From contig MU859119.1 of assembly GCA_033297205.1 (NCBI GenBank), positions 1 to 64,000 of the forward strand: a DNA stretch of 64,000 bases, given 5' to 3'. Position 1 is the first letter of the stretch, and every line of letters starts with the position of its first letter. Shown one piece after another: positions 42,569-53,887 of the stretch. Below the pieces are notes generated by a model. It was not told the origin of the DNA and searched no databases. It worked only from the letters and a program-made list of their open reading frames with translations. A program made the position numbers and the translations under genes. The DNA comes from Pseudoneurospora amorphoporcata. Lineage: Eukaryota; Ascomycota; Sordariomycetes; Sordariales; Sordariaceae.

Positions 42569-43543
42569 ATGTGAAGGAAGAGGTGAAAATGATGAGTCGT
42601 GTTCCGAGTGACTGAGACGGCCGATTTTCGGCTGAGCTCGCTGCGCCCCGGTTCGGAGCCTCGTGAGATTAGGTAGAAATCACCTCCTCCACACCCACTG
42701 CCTCTGAATGCCACGCAACGTTACAGACAATCGCTATCATAAACAGCCACGAACCCAAAGACGTTGTTTTGTTCTCATGATTTATTTGTATTTGCTAAGC
42801 TTTATGTATGACGTCGTCGCCTCGACCCAAGCAGCATGTCAACGTTAAGCCCGTTACGATTCACTCATCTTCAACTAGTACGCTTTCGGTCTACAACCCA
42901 GATATTACCACAAGTCCCCAAGAATGAAAGATGTAACCTCTACTGATTCCCAGATATCCGCAAGACACAAAACACAACATGGGCGCCCAGCAATGGGGCA
43001 AATTGGCATTCCTCCATGTCAGAGCGAAAACATCCATATCAATGGGGGCATCATGTGAATGTCGATTCGACACGCCGAAACCTGGCAACTGCTGGTGGTG
43101 AAGCATCTGACAACTCGGGTTGCTCGGTGGACTGCGAAATGCATGGATGGTAGCGTGTTGCATAGGACTCGCGCGCACTTGTTGGGCCATTTGTCGACTG
43201 CGTCCATCACCCATCATCATCCTTTCCTATTTCCTGCTATTCCTCCTCCATCTTCCTCTTCGCGCATCCTTGTTGTTGTTGTTGTTGTTGTCGTCGTTGG
43301 TCCGAATCGCCAATGGGCCCATGTCACAGTCGCCTTGAACGAATGCAGTATCCGACACACACAAGTCACTTCATTCCGGCTTGTTTCTCCCATTATAATA
43401 CACTGGCGCCAGTTCCTGCTGATGAAGATAACGAATCGGGGTTCTCGATAGGTCTAGGGTCTGCCAAAAGCTGTCTTGTTTCGCGTCGTGCTCGATTGCA
43501 TCATCACACCATCGCCTCTTTTCTTCCACATCGTACGAGTCGC
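42569..43543. other. Intergenic between two minus-strand genes
   Basis: Left part is the FSH1-type promoter; right part is the 3' region of the atp18-like gene. A TTG/TCG microsatellite lies at 43268-43296. Confidence 0.5.
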
Positions 43544-44001
43544 TTAGTGGGCGGCGGGCTTGTTCTTGGCGTAGATGTTGCGGGGGTCGTTCTTCCACTC
43601 ATCGGCTGTTTATGGGCTGTCAGTCTCCGGGATACATGTCTCCGGAGTTAATAGAAAAGGTCGTGACGTACACTGCATGAGAGAGCCCTGGAGAGAGTTG
43701 ATACCGTAGGCGATGACCAAACCTGCGCCGTGTCAGTTCCTCGTCTGCATTGTTGTTCCCCTCCTCTTCCATCATGGTTCCGTGCTTGTCCAACATGTCG
43801 GTGGGCATTCGGCGATCGGCCGGGGGATGGATATCAAAGGACGCGGGGCAGCATACCGGCAGCGAAGAAGGGAGCCATGGGCCCGACTGTTTGCAGCCAT
43901 GTTAGCATGTGTCTCTTTCTTATTAGGTTTAATTTCTAGGACAGCAACATACGAACGGGCGTGGGGAACTTCTTGAGGGGGGTGACGCCGAACCAAGACA
44001 T
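43544..44001 (-). CDS. atp18: ATP synthase subunit j (Atp18), mitochondrial F1Fo
   Basis: Four short exons: 44001-43953, 43886-43857, 43722-43672, 43605-43544 (63 residues), with GTATGT, GTATGC and GTACGT donors and CAG acceptors. The product starts MSWFGVTPLKKFPTPV, followed by P-M-A-P-F-F-A-A-G-L, a short membrane helix, and ends with E-W-K-N-D-P-R-N. The K-K-F-P-T-P-V, P-F-F-A-A-G and N-D-P-R-N blocks are the hallmark of fungal Atp18/subunit j, a small inner-membrane component of the Fo sector near the dimer interface. No single exon is long enough to be found as an ORF. Exon phases join without stops. The neighbour across the shared upstream region (45367) is also mitochondrial. Confidence 0.88.
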
Positions 44002-45366
44002 GTTGACGGTATTTGCGGGCTACTGGGTTGAAGGCCGGGAGTGGGTTTGTACAAGTGACGGATGAAGGGTCGGTCTCTGTCAAGGCGAGCGTTTTTCGTA
44101 GCTTGCCGTCCGCAGCCGATTGGATGGTTGCTGCCTGATATTTGGGGTGTCAATTTTGACGAGGCCCAAGCTCCAAGGAGCTCTGTCTCGCTTGGATCTG
44201 AACTGAACCAAATGAGATGGTCCGTGCCCCAAGTCACGCATGGCGACACGTGCACACCTTTCTCCGTTTTGGACTCTTGTGACAAATGACCCCATGCCGT
44301 GACATCATACCCCGCACTCCCGTTTGCGGGAACGGTCCCGCCTGGAGCTGCCTGATTCCGGGACATGCGATTGGTGGACTTGCTGTCACTGATGGAGTTC
44401 GAGGACCCTGCTGGACAACAAGCTGGGGCAGGAACAACAGGGGCAGCTCCTCTTATTGCCTGGCCTCGCTAGTGCTCGCTTGAGCATCTGGTTCAGGGCA
44501 CTTGCAGGGCATTGTCACTGTTGGCCGTCTGCCCTGAATCTTGTCAACACCCGGAAAGAAAGTAAACAAGAAAGGGTCCCAGGCGGAGAGAAGGATCAAC
44601 AAGGGGTCCCGGTAAATCACTGGAGCTTCAAGTGAAGCTATAGAAGTGATTGTCTGTTCATCCAGACTCTTTTTATTCTCCCTTGTCTGCTGTTCAAAAG
44701 TCAACAACTCCCCCCTACAGCAACACATTGATCACCATCATCTACTACCACTACCACCACATGCGAGACCAAGACAGTTAGACTGCGGGGAAAACAAGGA
44801 CTCATCAAAACAAAAACACCCACCTCCTCATTGCTGCCCTAGAAAGGTCATGGTTGCACAGCCTTCCCGACACTCTCCCCCATCCTTTTCCGTTCACACC
44901 TTTATCTCGGTCGTATTGTGGACACCCCGTGCCGTGCAGTATACAGTACAGGGGCTTTGGTGGTGTCGTTGTAACCTCAAGCTTCCCCGCACGCAACAAC
45001 CCAAAACGCTGCCTGCTGTCTGTCTGCTGTTCTGCCCGTGTCAAAGCTGCTTAGTTGCTGGCCCCTAAGGACCCAGGACACTTTCCTTCTGGAAGAGACG
45101 GCTGTCTAACCTCGGAACATCACATCAACTGCACCGTGCCATATTGACCATCCCGCGAGGTTCGCTTCATTGTTTGGCGACAGTCGCATCTCACGGAGCT
45201 ACAAGTATACCTTACATACCCCAGATACAACCGTCTACCGAACCCGACCGCATTCGTCACTGCAACTTGTCGCATTTGACCAGCACCACCACTTCGAACT
45301 CGCACATGTCGACTTGACTTTCTCCCATTATCCATACGCTACCAAAACACTTATTTACTCGAAAAG
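44002..45366. promoter_or_regulatory. Shared upstream region of divergent mitochondrial genes
   Basis: 1.36 kb between the start of the atp18-like gene (minus) and the NIPSNAP-like gene (plus). No gene found inside. C/T- and CA-rich leaders precede both starts. Whether it is a true bidirectional promoter is inference; the distance is long for that. Confidence 0.35.
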
Positions 45367-46024
45367 ATGCTATCACGACAAAGCCTGCGCACCATGCGCC
45401 CAACAACCACCACTGCAGCTGGCCTTCTTCGACCCTTCAGCACCAAGAAGACCCCCTCCCTATCCGACATCCAGCCCAACGAAGCCGACTCGTTCAATGC
45501 CAAACAGAAACTTTTCCGCGAGCAGCTAGCAGAGCAGAGGCGACAGCAGGAAGCAAGTGCGTTATAATCGTCCATTCAATTTTGTCCCCCAACCCCAACA
45601 ACCCCTCTACTAAAACCTTTTCTGGCCAAAAAGAAGCAGCCCAAATCGCCGCCACCCAAGCAGCCGCCCACCAGCCCCCGCGCAAAGCCGGCCCCCTCAC
45701 CAACCTGATTTATGGCACAAAGGAAGGACGAGAGCTGGATGCCCAGCTCCAAGCCAGCTTCTCCCAGGTGCTGGCGCGCGGTAAGTATGTGCACAGCATC
45801 ACGTTTGACCAGGTCAAGCCCGAGTGTGTCGATGACTATGTGGCGTTGGTGGGCGAGTGGTACCCCAAATGGGCGGGCGATAAGGAGAATAAGGTACATC
45901 TTGTGGGGAGCTGGCGGGGGGAGGTGGGGGATGTTGATACTTTTGGTAGGTTCTTCCCCGTCTCGTCTTTTTGTTGATGATTTGTTGGTGGTGGTGGTGG
46001 TGGTGACGGGGTTGACGCTGCCCG

Positions 46025-46058
<34 letters not shown>

Positions 46059-46781
46059 CCTTTCCTCGCTTCGCTCGACTCGGTGGTTACCTTCGCGACA
46101 TAGCCAGCCAGCTACATAGCCAGCAGGAAGCAGCAAGCGCAGCCAAAACCCAAGAAATCGAGCGTAGCGAGGAAAAAAAAAAAAGGAAAAAAAAGAAAAA
46201 AAAAAAAGAGGGGGCCAGCGCAGCGTCACCCACAATAAATAGCAAACAAGACCCGCAACAGATTGCTAACAGAAATAACCCCCCCCCAAAAAATAGTCCA
46301 CATCTGGGAATACCAACGCTACACCGGCCTCCACAGCTCCCTCTCCTCCGTCACCTCACACCCCTCATACCCATCCTTCTCCCAACGGCTCGCCCCCCTC
46401 CTTTACAAGCGACACACCTCGCTAATGCAAGAGTTCTCCTTCTGGCCCACCACGCCTCCCCGCCAACTGGGCGGCATCTTCGAGTTACGTTCCTACACCC
46501 TGCACCCCGGTAACCTGCTCGAGTGGGAAACGCACTGGCGCCGCGGCCTCAAGGCGCGCCGCGAGGTGATGGAGGGAGTGGGCGCTTGGTTCGTGCAGAT
46601 CGGGGACCTGAATACCGTGCATCATCTGTGGCAGTTTGCAGACCTGGAAGAGAGGAGGAGACAGAGGGAGGAGAGCTGGGCGATCAAGGGGTGGGCGGAG
46701 ACGGTGCATAAGACTGTGCCGCTGATTCAGAGTATGAAGAGTCGGATTTTGGTGCCAATGAGTTGGTCACCTGTTGCTTAA
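45367..46781 (+). CDS. NIPSNAP-family mitochondrial protein
   Basis: Three exons: 45367-45556, about 45640-45945, and 46297-46781 (326 residues; acceptors at 45633 or 45636 would add one or two residues). The N-terminus is rich in Arg, Ser and Thr with no acid (M-L-S-R-Q-S-L-R-T-M-R-P), a typical mitochondrial presequence. The core carries Y-V-H-S-I-T-F-D, V-H-L-V-G-S-W and V-H-I-W-E-Y-Q-R-Y, followed by a second repeat starting F-E-L-R-S-Y-T-L-H-P-G. Two ferredoxin-like NIPSNAP domains of this kind occur in mitochondrial matrix proteins linked to mitophagy signalling in animals; the fungal role is unclear. Intron 2 (351 nt) contains a large poly-T/poly-A hairpin. Confidence 0.8.
46012..46228 (+). 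repeat. Large intronic inverted repeat with poly-T/poly-A arms
   Basis: Left arm 46012-46078: a GC-rich foot (GACGCTGCCCGGCCC), 30 T, then CCTTTCCTCGCTTCGCTCGA. Right arm 46158-46228 is its inverted copy: TCGAGCGTAGCGAGG, an A-rich run, GGGGGCCAGCGCAGCGTCA. The loop is about 80 nt. In RNA the arms would form a stem of some 65 bp inside intron 2 of the NIPSNAP gene. Confidence 0.75.
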
Positions 46782-47303
46782 TTGAATTGAACTAAACCTG
46801 TTGCTTAAGGGTGCAGATGGGCATGTGAACAAAAGGAGAAAAGGAGAAAAGGAGGGGTAGGAAGAGGGAACGAAGAGATGTGATGCGATGGTAATCAAGA
46901 GATGGATGAATGAATATTTGGGGCTAAATAAAGTTGGAAAATGACGGATGAATTGTGAGTTAATGGTGCGTTTCGTAATGTCCGGGGTTTTAGGCGAGGC
47001 GAGCGAGTATGGCAATTCATGACCATAAAACATGATGACTGTTAAGACAAATACCATTCGTACTTGTACGTACTACCCTTCAAACTGTTGGTGACTACCT
47101 TACGGACAACAATGCCGAAAACAACACATAAACCCCTTTGTATAAAATGTCCTATCCAACTCCAGCCAATGCGAACAACAACAACACCAACGGCTTCCAT
47201 AAACACTGTCGTCACACTCGCCGGCGGTCCCGTCCGATCCTCCATGATACGCTTCACTACTACTCTCCTTGGACGAGGACAAAAGCCGTCGTCTGAAGGC
47301 CCT
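46782..47303. other. Intergenic between convergent genes
   Basis: 3' regions of the NIPSNAP-like and Rav2-like genes. AAAAGGAGAA repeats; no gene. Confidence 0.55.
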
Positions 47304-48716
47304 CTAATCCTCCAGCTCCTCCTCCCCCATCACCGCCGCCAGGTTCCTTCGTGTCAATCCCAACGCGTGTCCCAAAGCATTCAGTTTTGCTGCCAACGAC
47401 AGTAAACTAGGATCAGCAGTTTCCACTCGGACTTTTTCTCTCACATAAACATCCACTTGTGCTTGTTGTTGTCCCTGCTGTTGTTGCTGTTGCTGTTGTG
47501 GTTTCCTCCCTGCCACCGTTCCTCCAGTCGTTGTTGTTGTTGTTGTTGTTGTTGCTGTTGTTGTTGTTGTCCCCGACCTAGTACTACTGCTCCCCTCAGA
47601 CGAGAACGACTCAGGCATCACACCCCCCGGACTTCCCAGCGGCCCTCCTATATGTTCCTCCCCGGCACAACAAAACCCAAACACCCGATCCGCTTCATCG
47701 TGCTCCAGCCTGCGAGCGGTGCCAATTGCAAAGGCAAGCTTGGTGCCGAACCCGACGGGGGCGTTGGCGGCTTCGAGACTGCGTAGCCAGAGAACGATGC
47801 TGCTTTCTTGGATACTTAGATGGAAACTTATAGGTGGTATTGTCGGTGTTGCGTCAGGGTTATTATGGTTATTGTGCTTGTGTGAGGAGGCGGGGGCGGC
47901 AGTCAATGGAGGGATGAAATGAGAAGGGGCGATGGATCGGGTGGTCCAGGAGGGGTCGGCGGCTGTCACTAGTGGTGGGCCTTTCAGGATGGCGCAGGAT
48001 TCGGAGATGGATTGGGAGAGGAGACGGAGTTGGGAGGAGAGGAAGGCTGCTGAGGAGATTTGTGGTGGTGGTTGTGACGGCTTGGTTTTGGACGTAGAAG
48101 ACGCGGTATCAGAGGAGGACACCTCGGTCGGGTAGGTGAAGGAGAGCGTCATGGTTAGGAGGTCGAGCGAGTACGTAAGGAGGGTGTGTAAGGTGACGAG
48201 AGGGGCGAGGTGGATTGGGTGGTCGGGGTTTATGGTGAGGGTTTGTTGGGGGAGGGTGCGCAGGCGGAGGTGGATGGTCTGGACAACATGTCGTCAGTGG
48301 TGGTGGTTATGACGGGAAGGGCAGGGCAGAGAGGTAGTAGACAGACCCCCTTGACTATGCGTGTGCCAACCCGGGTTATGTGTCCCTTGACGATCTCATT
48401 TCGTGGTGTACTGAGCACTAGGGTGCTGCCCGGGTCTATCGGCGCAAGCAGCGCATAGCAGTCTTCGAGCCCATGTTTGAGGTTGGTGAGGGATTCGCGG
48501 AGTTCTTGGACAAGCCAATCGAGTTCGCGTTTCTGTCGAGGAGGAGGGCGCGCAAAGGGCGAGTTGATTAGCTCCCAGCCTTGACAAATGTCTCCAGCCA
48601 TTGTGTCGCAAGTAGACTAAAGCTTGGATGAAGAAGACGGATGGGCTTACTTGGGATGTCTCGACGGCGGTTTTAAGGTGGTCTGGCGCAATAGGTGGCC
48701 AGATTTCCACAGACAT
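47304..48716 (-). CDS. RAV2: Rogdi/Rav2-like subunit of the RAVE (V-ATPase assembly) complex
   Basis: Three exons: 48716-48651, 48532-48347, 48278-47304 (408 residues; introns 118 and 68 nt, all phase 0). Exon 2 holds the signature of the Rogdi family: a leucine-rich coil (E-L-D-W-L-V-Q-E-L), L-K-H-G-L-E-D-C-Y-A-L-L-A-P, then D-P-G-S-T-L-V-L-S-T and H-I-T-R-V-G-T-R-I-V-K-G. Exon 3 starts T-I-H-L-R-L-R and continues to L-G-L-T-R-R-N-L. In yeast Rav2 works with Rav1 and Skp1 to reassemble the vacuolar proton pump. Poly-Thr and poly-Gln insertions between the conserved blocks are visible as CAA/TTG microsatellites. An alternative acceptor would make a 34-nt first intron, too short, so the 118-nt intron is preferred. 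Confidence 0.82.
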
Positions 48717-49329
48717 GGTTGATGATGGTAGCGTAGGGTGTTATTGGTAATTGGTCTTGTTTAGGCAGGCATCCATCATCTGGCTGGAATTGTCCAAGAG
48801 GTAGAAGGATACTTGACGATAAGATGCTGCCTGTTGTGATGTTTTGCTGGAGTTGACTGGACAGCGATGGAGACACAATGACGGATGCTCAGGTTGGTGC
48901 AGGGAGCCAAGTGGGGAGCTTCGCGGCCGCAGAAGCAAGCTAAACCGCATGCAGTAGGCGGTGAGGCGGGAGGAGAATCTGGGATTGTAAGTGACCCCAC
49001 TCCCGTCTCTTTGAATATTGACTGTTTCTTGATTCGGCATTTGTCCATCACTTTGTGTCCCGGCGCAACACCCGTTTGACCATTTTGTTTACCATCGATC
49101 GCGACGACAACGAATATTCAAACGCTGAACTACACTTCATAGACTCATCAGCCTGAATCACTACAACAATAACGGATAAATTACGTCACCTGCGAAAACC
49201 CCGAATAATCCAAGCATAAAAGGATAGCCGGCCCATTAAGCCATCCAGGCAGCTCTCCATCTTTCAATTCTCGACTCTCGAATCGCGTCGCGCAAAGTAT
49301 TCTTTCTCTACATGTACATCAAAGCCACA
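48717..49329. promoter_or_regulatory. Divergent upstream region of the Rav2-like and Pop7-like genes
   Basis: 613 bp between two diverging starts and no other gene, so it probably holds both promoters. A pyrimidine-rich leader (49255-49310) precedes the Pop7-like start. A CATAAAAGG element at 49215 is a TATA candidate for that gene. Confidence 0.45.
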
Positions 49330-50087
49330 ATGGAGACATCAACACCCAAACCGCTGCCTAACCGGCCAGACCAAAAGATGCCAGCTATCCCCAAAGGTAC
49401 GCGCCTCGTCACTCTCTTGTCCCATTCTCGTCCCATTCATCAAAGCACTACCTTAACCGAATCTTTTGATCCTCAGGCTCCCGCATCCAAAAACGACCTC
49501 TCCCCGCCCCCCTCTCCCACCGCCTCTCCTCGTCCTCCTCCTCCTCCTCCTCCTCCAACACCTGCCGCTCCACAACTCTGTCGTCGACAATACCATCCGA
49601 CAAGGACGGCTACCGCCCACCACCGCGCGCTCCCCACACGCTCATCATAAAAGTCACATCCAACGCCCCCTTCATGTCCCTCGTTAAGCGCGTGCGCAAA
49701 GGTCTCGAATCTCCATCTTGCATGTCGCGACAACAGTCTACAAAAGGATTGCCTTTGGCGGCAAGGGTAGCTGCGCTTGATACTGGTGGTGGTGGTGGTG
49801 GCGGTGGTGGTAATGCGCAAGGAGAAGGAGGGCCGGTGCAAGATGCGCTGGATGATGTCGTGTTGGTGGCTACAGGGAGGGCGATCCAGAAAGCGGTGGA
49901 GGTGGGGTGCTTCTTTACGAGGGAGAGGGATCTGAATGTGTTGTTGAGGACGAGGACGGTGAGGGGCGTGGATGATGTCGTGAGAGGGGATGAGGATAAT
50001 GATGGGAGTGAAGAGGAGGAGGGGAGTGGAGCGAGGGTGAGATCTGTTAGTTGTGTGGAGGTGGGGGTTAGGTGGAGGGCGGCGTGA
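49330..50087 (+). CDS. POP7: RNase P/MRP subunit Pop7 (Rpp20, Alba-like)
   Basis: Two exons: 49330-49396 and 49477-50087 (80-nt intron, CTCAG acceptor), 225 residues. ATG 49330 has the better context (CACAATGG); an in-frame ATG at 49312 is possible. After a Ser-rich linker comes an Alba-like fold: H-T-L-I-I-K-V-T-S-N-A-P-F-M-S-L-V-K-R, then V-V-L-V-A-T-G-R-A-I-Q-K-A-V-E, F-F-T-R-E-R, and V-S-C-V-E-V-G-V-R-W near the end. This set fits Pop7/Rpp20, which pairs with Pop6/Rpp25 on the RNA of nuclear RNase P and MRP. Poly-Ser, poly-Gly and acidic insertions make it longer than the ~140-residue yeast protein. Confidence 0.85.
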
Positions 50088-52965
50088 TCGTGGTGCAAGA
50101 TGGGAAGAGAGGGAGGGGTACGGCAGAGGAAGAAACATCTAGCGAGTTGAGGTCTGATTTCTACGAGGATATCCAAATCATTGGGTATATGGAGTTTTGA
50201 GTTTGCAGCATTGAGTTCCTGGCTAGGGCAGTCAGTCACCAAGCGGTGGCATTGGGTTCGTCAAGAGGACCATGGGGATCGCCGCGCAGCTTTGGTTTGT
50301 CCCAGCAATGATACCACGGAGCATCAGCCATCCATTGTTTGTCATCAGGCGTCTCGCCAGATACTGGCCAGCCTTGTCTTGGCGTTTGTCCCTTGCAGCA
50401 TCACCAACCATTAGCGAAAGAGTTATATCAACCAACCATGTCGCATAGCGAACCGAATCGAATCGCTTCTTGCAACAAATCGAAGCGACCGTTGGTTTCA
50501 TGGTCGGCCCTTTCCGGCCTCTGTTTCAGGCCGCCTTTCGTTTGGTCGTCGAGATCGCCCAATGTCGGGCGCCTGCCTGTTCATGGGGTCATGGAAGGAG
50601 CGAGACCAAACTGAGAGCCGCCCGGGGTTAGGCTAGCTATAGTTCGCTACCTTTTAGCAAGGCATCGGGATGGTGGCGTGTTTCAAGAAGCCTTGTGGAC
50701 GGCAACCAACGTTCTCGTCCACGCTGTATCCTACCGTGCTTGATGGCTGGAGTCTCGTATCACGGTTCCCGTCTCTGCATGTCTTTCTTCCATACGATAC
50801 TTATCTGGCCGTCGACCATAGCGGACGCAGCTTTCCGTCCGTGTGGGGATTGGGAAGGAAAAATGTCTGACAGTGCAGTGGTCTGTCGGGTAATGTTTTA
50901 CTGGATGCCACGGCTACAGCCGATAGTGGGTTGCTTGTGTCACAGAACTCACAGTTCAGGAGGACTCAAAGGAAAAAGGACATGTTTCCACGGTGGAATG
51001 GAAATTTGGGACCACAATGCCCGGTGCAACCAGCTGCGACCACGTTTCTGAGGCTGTTGCAGGCTTCCTTTGCAGGCTCCATCCGGCATCCAGTCAATCG
51101 CCTCAAAGTCTCAAGTCGTTAGCATGTCAATAAGACGCAAACGGAGGCGAGCGTACCCGATCACTCCGCTGACTCCTTTTCTCTTACACCCGCCGCCAGG
51201 GTCGCTCACCGCAAATACTATGCCCACAATCCCACCAAGTCTGTGATCAACATGTCGGATTACCCAAACCGAGCGGGCGTTGAACAAGCTTTCTTTGAAC
51301 CAATCTCGCGGGGTGGATTTTCTGACGTGTAGTCGGGGATGCGGTTGCTGGTCTTGCTGGTTACCGATTGCGATCATGATGTGGTGGATGAGTTCCGGGG
51401 AAAAGAAAAGCAAGGATCATTACCGAACCGGTCGCAGATTTTCGGCGGATTTGGTGACGATGAGCAGGAAGATCTTTGACAAAAAGGAGCACAAAGAGGC
51501 TCTTCACCGTCCAAATCCAATTTGAGAGGTTGAATTGCGAATTAGGTTTCTCTCCCAAAGGAAAACCGGAAACGGTTTAGCGCCAGGTACCATCTCTGGC
51601 CGACTTTCCTGACTTTCCACGCCCACGGTCCATTGAACCAATGAAAATTCGAGGATGGGCAACACGTTCGGCACGCAAGCGAAGCGATTCCCACGCCGCC
51701 ATGTTTAACGAATCACAGACGGGAAGGAACTCCCTGCCGCTGACCAAATTACGCAAATTACACTACACACTTTCTGACCCGAAGAGGTGGGTAAAAACTA
51801 AAAAATCCCCCAAACCACTCACGCCACCGACGTCGTCACTAGTGATGAGTGGGTTTTCAATGGATTGCGCTCACTGGACATGTGCCTCCGTCGGGGTGTC
51901 GGTGATAATTTGCTGGGCCTGCTGGTCTCGCTGGTGTTGTGGTGCGCGAAAACAACAAACGTTCGACGTCGCTTACTTGTAAATGAAGCCTGGAATCAAG
52001 ACTTGCAATCTCACATTGTCAACAATGCGCAAAAAAAACAAGAAAAACACAGCCCATTCATTTATTAATTGCACGGCCACATTTGGCGCATTCCTCTGCT
52101 CCTCCTTTGGCGTAAACACAAAGCGCATCTTTCACTCGACGCCATCCCATTCAGCCCGCGATGTAGGCCCGAAACCAAGGGCCCCGCAGCGCCCTCGCTC
52201 ACGGACCATGTTCGTCTCAATTCATCTGGGGAAGAGACAAAAAGTCAACAGAGGCTAAAGAGGTGCAATTTCCTACTAGCTTTTTCCTTGGAAATTGAGG
52301 TGCCTGGTACCTGTCGCGCGAGGTGTCTTTTGCAACGTCTTGGCTGGTGACGGTGGCTGTCTTGGTGGTACCGAATACTTGCAGGAACAGACGGTCTATT
52401 GGAGCCTGGCCAATCAGAACCCTCCACCGACAAAGCGGTTCCTGCATTGATTGTCATGAGCTTCCCTTTGTGGTTGCCCAAAAGGCCAGGTAAAAGGTAC
52501 CTTTTTGACTTTTTGTTCTTGGCGTCAACAAAAGGCAATTTCGCAACAATGCGCGCCATTCCCATACTGGCACCTGGTCGGTCGCCCTAGTTGACCGACC
52601 CCAGACTCGGCATGGATCCAGACAATCTCTTTTCTCCTCTTGAACCCACCGTCCCTTTTTCCTTTTTTCCACTTTCCTACTCCATCTGCTCAAAACCCAC
52701 AGGCTTCGTTGGCAAAGTCCTATTATATACTCTTTCAGAGCAGCAATCAAAATATCTCTCCGACCTTTGAATACTTGAAGTGTTCAGGCCCGTCACTCTT
52801 TAACACCAAATCAACATCATTTACGAGTCACGAATATCGTCCTAAATCGTCGATCCAGTCGCACACATCTCACCGATACTTCTCAAAAAAAGAGCTTCGA
52901 GAGCTTCCATCGCAACAAGGAAAGAACAAGGCAGAAAAAAGACGGGAAAACAAACACCAGACAAA
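50088..52965. other. 2.9-kb intergenic region, no gene recognised
   Basis: All frames are under about 120 codons and lack motifs. The last ~130 bp before 52966 are A/C-rich and look like the leader of the small wall-protein gene; its TATA candidate is TTATATACTC near 52720. Confidence 0.45.
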
Positions 52966-53346
52966 ATGCACTTCACCACCTCCATCCTCGCCGTCCTCGC
53001 CGCCCTCCCACTCATGGCCTCGGCCAGCGAGCACCCCAACCTGTCCACCACCACCATGACCAGCTATGCCACCCTCACCAAGACGATCACCCTGACGCGC
53101 CCCGAAGTGTCCACCGTCACTTCCATCAAGGGCAACAGCACCATCGTCTTCGCTACCACCAACACGCACTTCTCCCAGCCCACGCTGGCGCCCGTCGTCG
53201 CCATCACCACCGGTGCTGATGCCCCCACCGCCACCGTGAGCGCGGCGCCTACCGAGTCGGCCAACGCCGCCGTCGGGGGCATGGGTGGTCTATCGCACGC
53301 TGCCGTCGCCATGGTAGCGGGTGCGGTTGCTGCTGTGATGCTTTAA
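52966..53346 (+). CDS. Small GPI-anchored-type cell wall protein
   Basis: A 126-residue frame with a clear signal peptide (1-20, ending A-S-A-S), a Thr/Ser/Val-rich middle with T-V-T-S type repeats, one N-S-T glycosylation site, and a C-terminal pattern of small residues (S-A-N-A-A-V-G-G) followed by an Ala/Val hydrophobic tail that ends at the stop. This is the standard plan of fungal GPI wall proteins. Codon use is strongly C-ending, suggesting high expression. A long A-rich 5' leader precedes the start. Confidence 0.75.
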   Translation: MHFTTSILAVLAALPLMASASEHPNLSTTTMTSYATLTKTITLTRPEVSTVTSIKGNSTIVFATTNTHFSQPTLAPVVAITTGADAPTATVSAAPTESANAAVGGMGGLSHAAVAMVAGAVAAVML

Positions 53347-53856
53347 GGTGGTGGTGGTGCCGTGGACCGTGGACCGTGGTTGGATCATGAAACAAGGGGA
53401 GGAGAGGAGGAAAGCTTCCTCAAGTCCGTCCGTCCATGACAAGGCGTCCGACGGATGGATGAAGCATGTTGTCACACACATGGACACAAGCACCAAGATC
53501 CGTTCTACACACACTACATGGCTGCCACAAACCACGCGACATCTTGGATGCGAAACATCACCTCGGCTCTTTCTTTTGTTTTCTGCATTGCCCTCCAGCC
53601 TTTACTGGCCCGAGCATGCAACGCCGCATAATCTCTGACTCGGCACTGGCCATGTGCTTGTCGTCGCAGACAATCACCACCACAAACCAGCTTTTTGGTC
53701 TTCACAACCACACCAATGTTTATACTTTCCCCTTCACACCTTGGTGTTTGGGTTTTCTGTTCTCACGAAGAGGGAACCAGCCTTACAACTCTACTGGCTT
53801 ACAAGCTTTTCATTTTAATACTTCAATTCGTTCATCCCAGCAAACCAAACCAAACC

Positions 53857-53887
<31 letters not shown>

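Noticed and set aside
48617..48650. 34-nt first intron in the Rav2-like gene
   Set aside because: Too short for fungal splicing. An acceptor at 48533 with a GCTAATC branch gives a better protein join.
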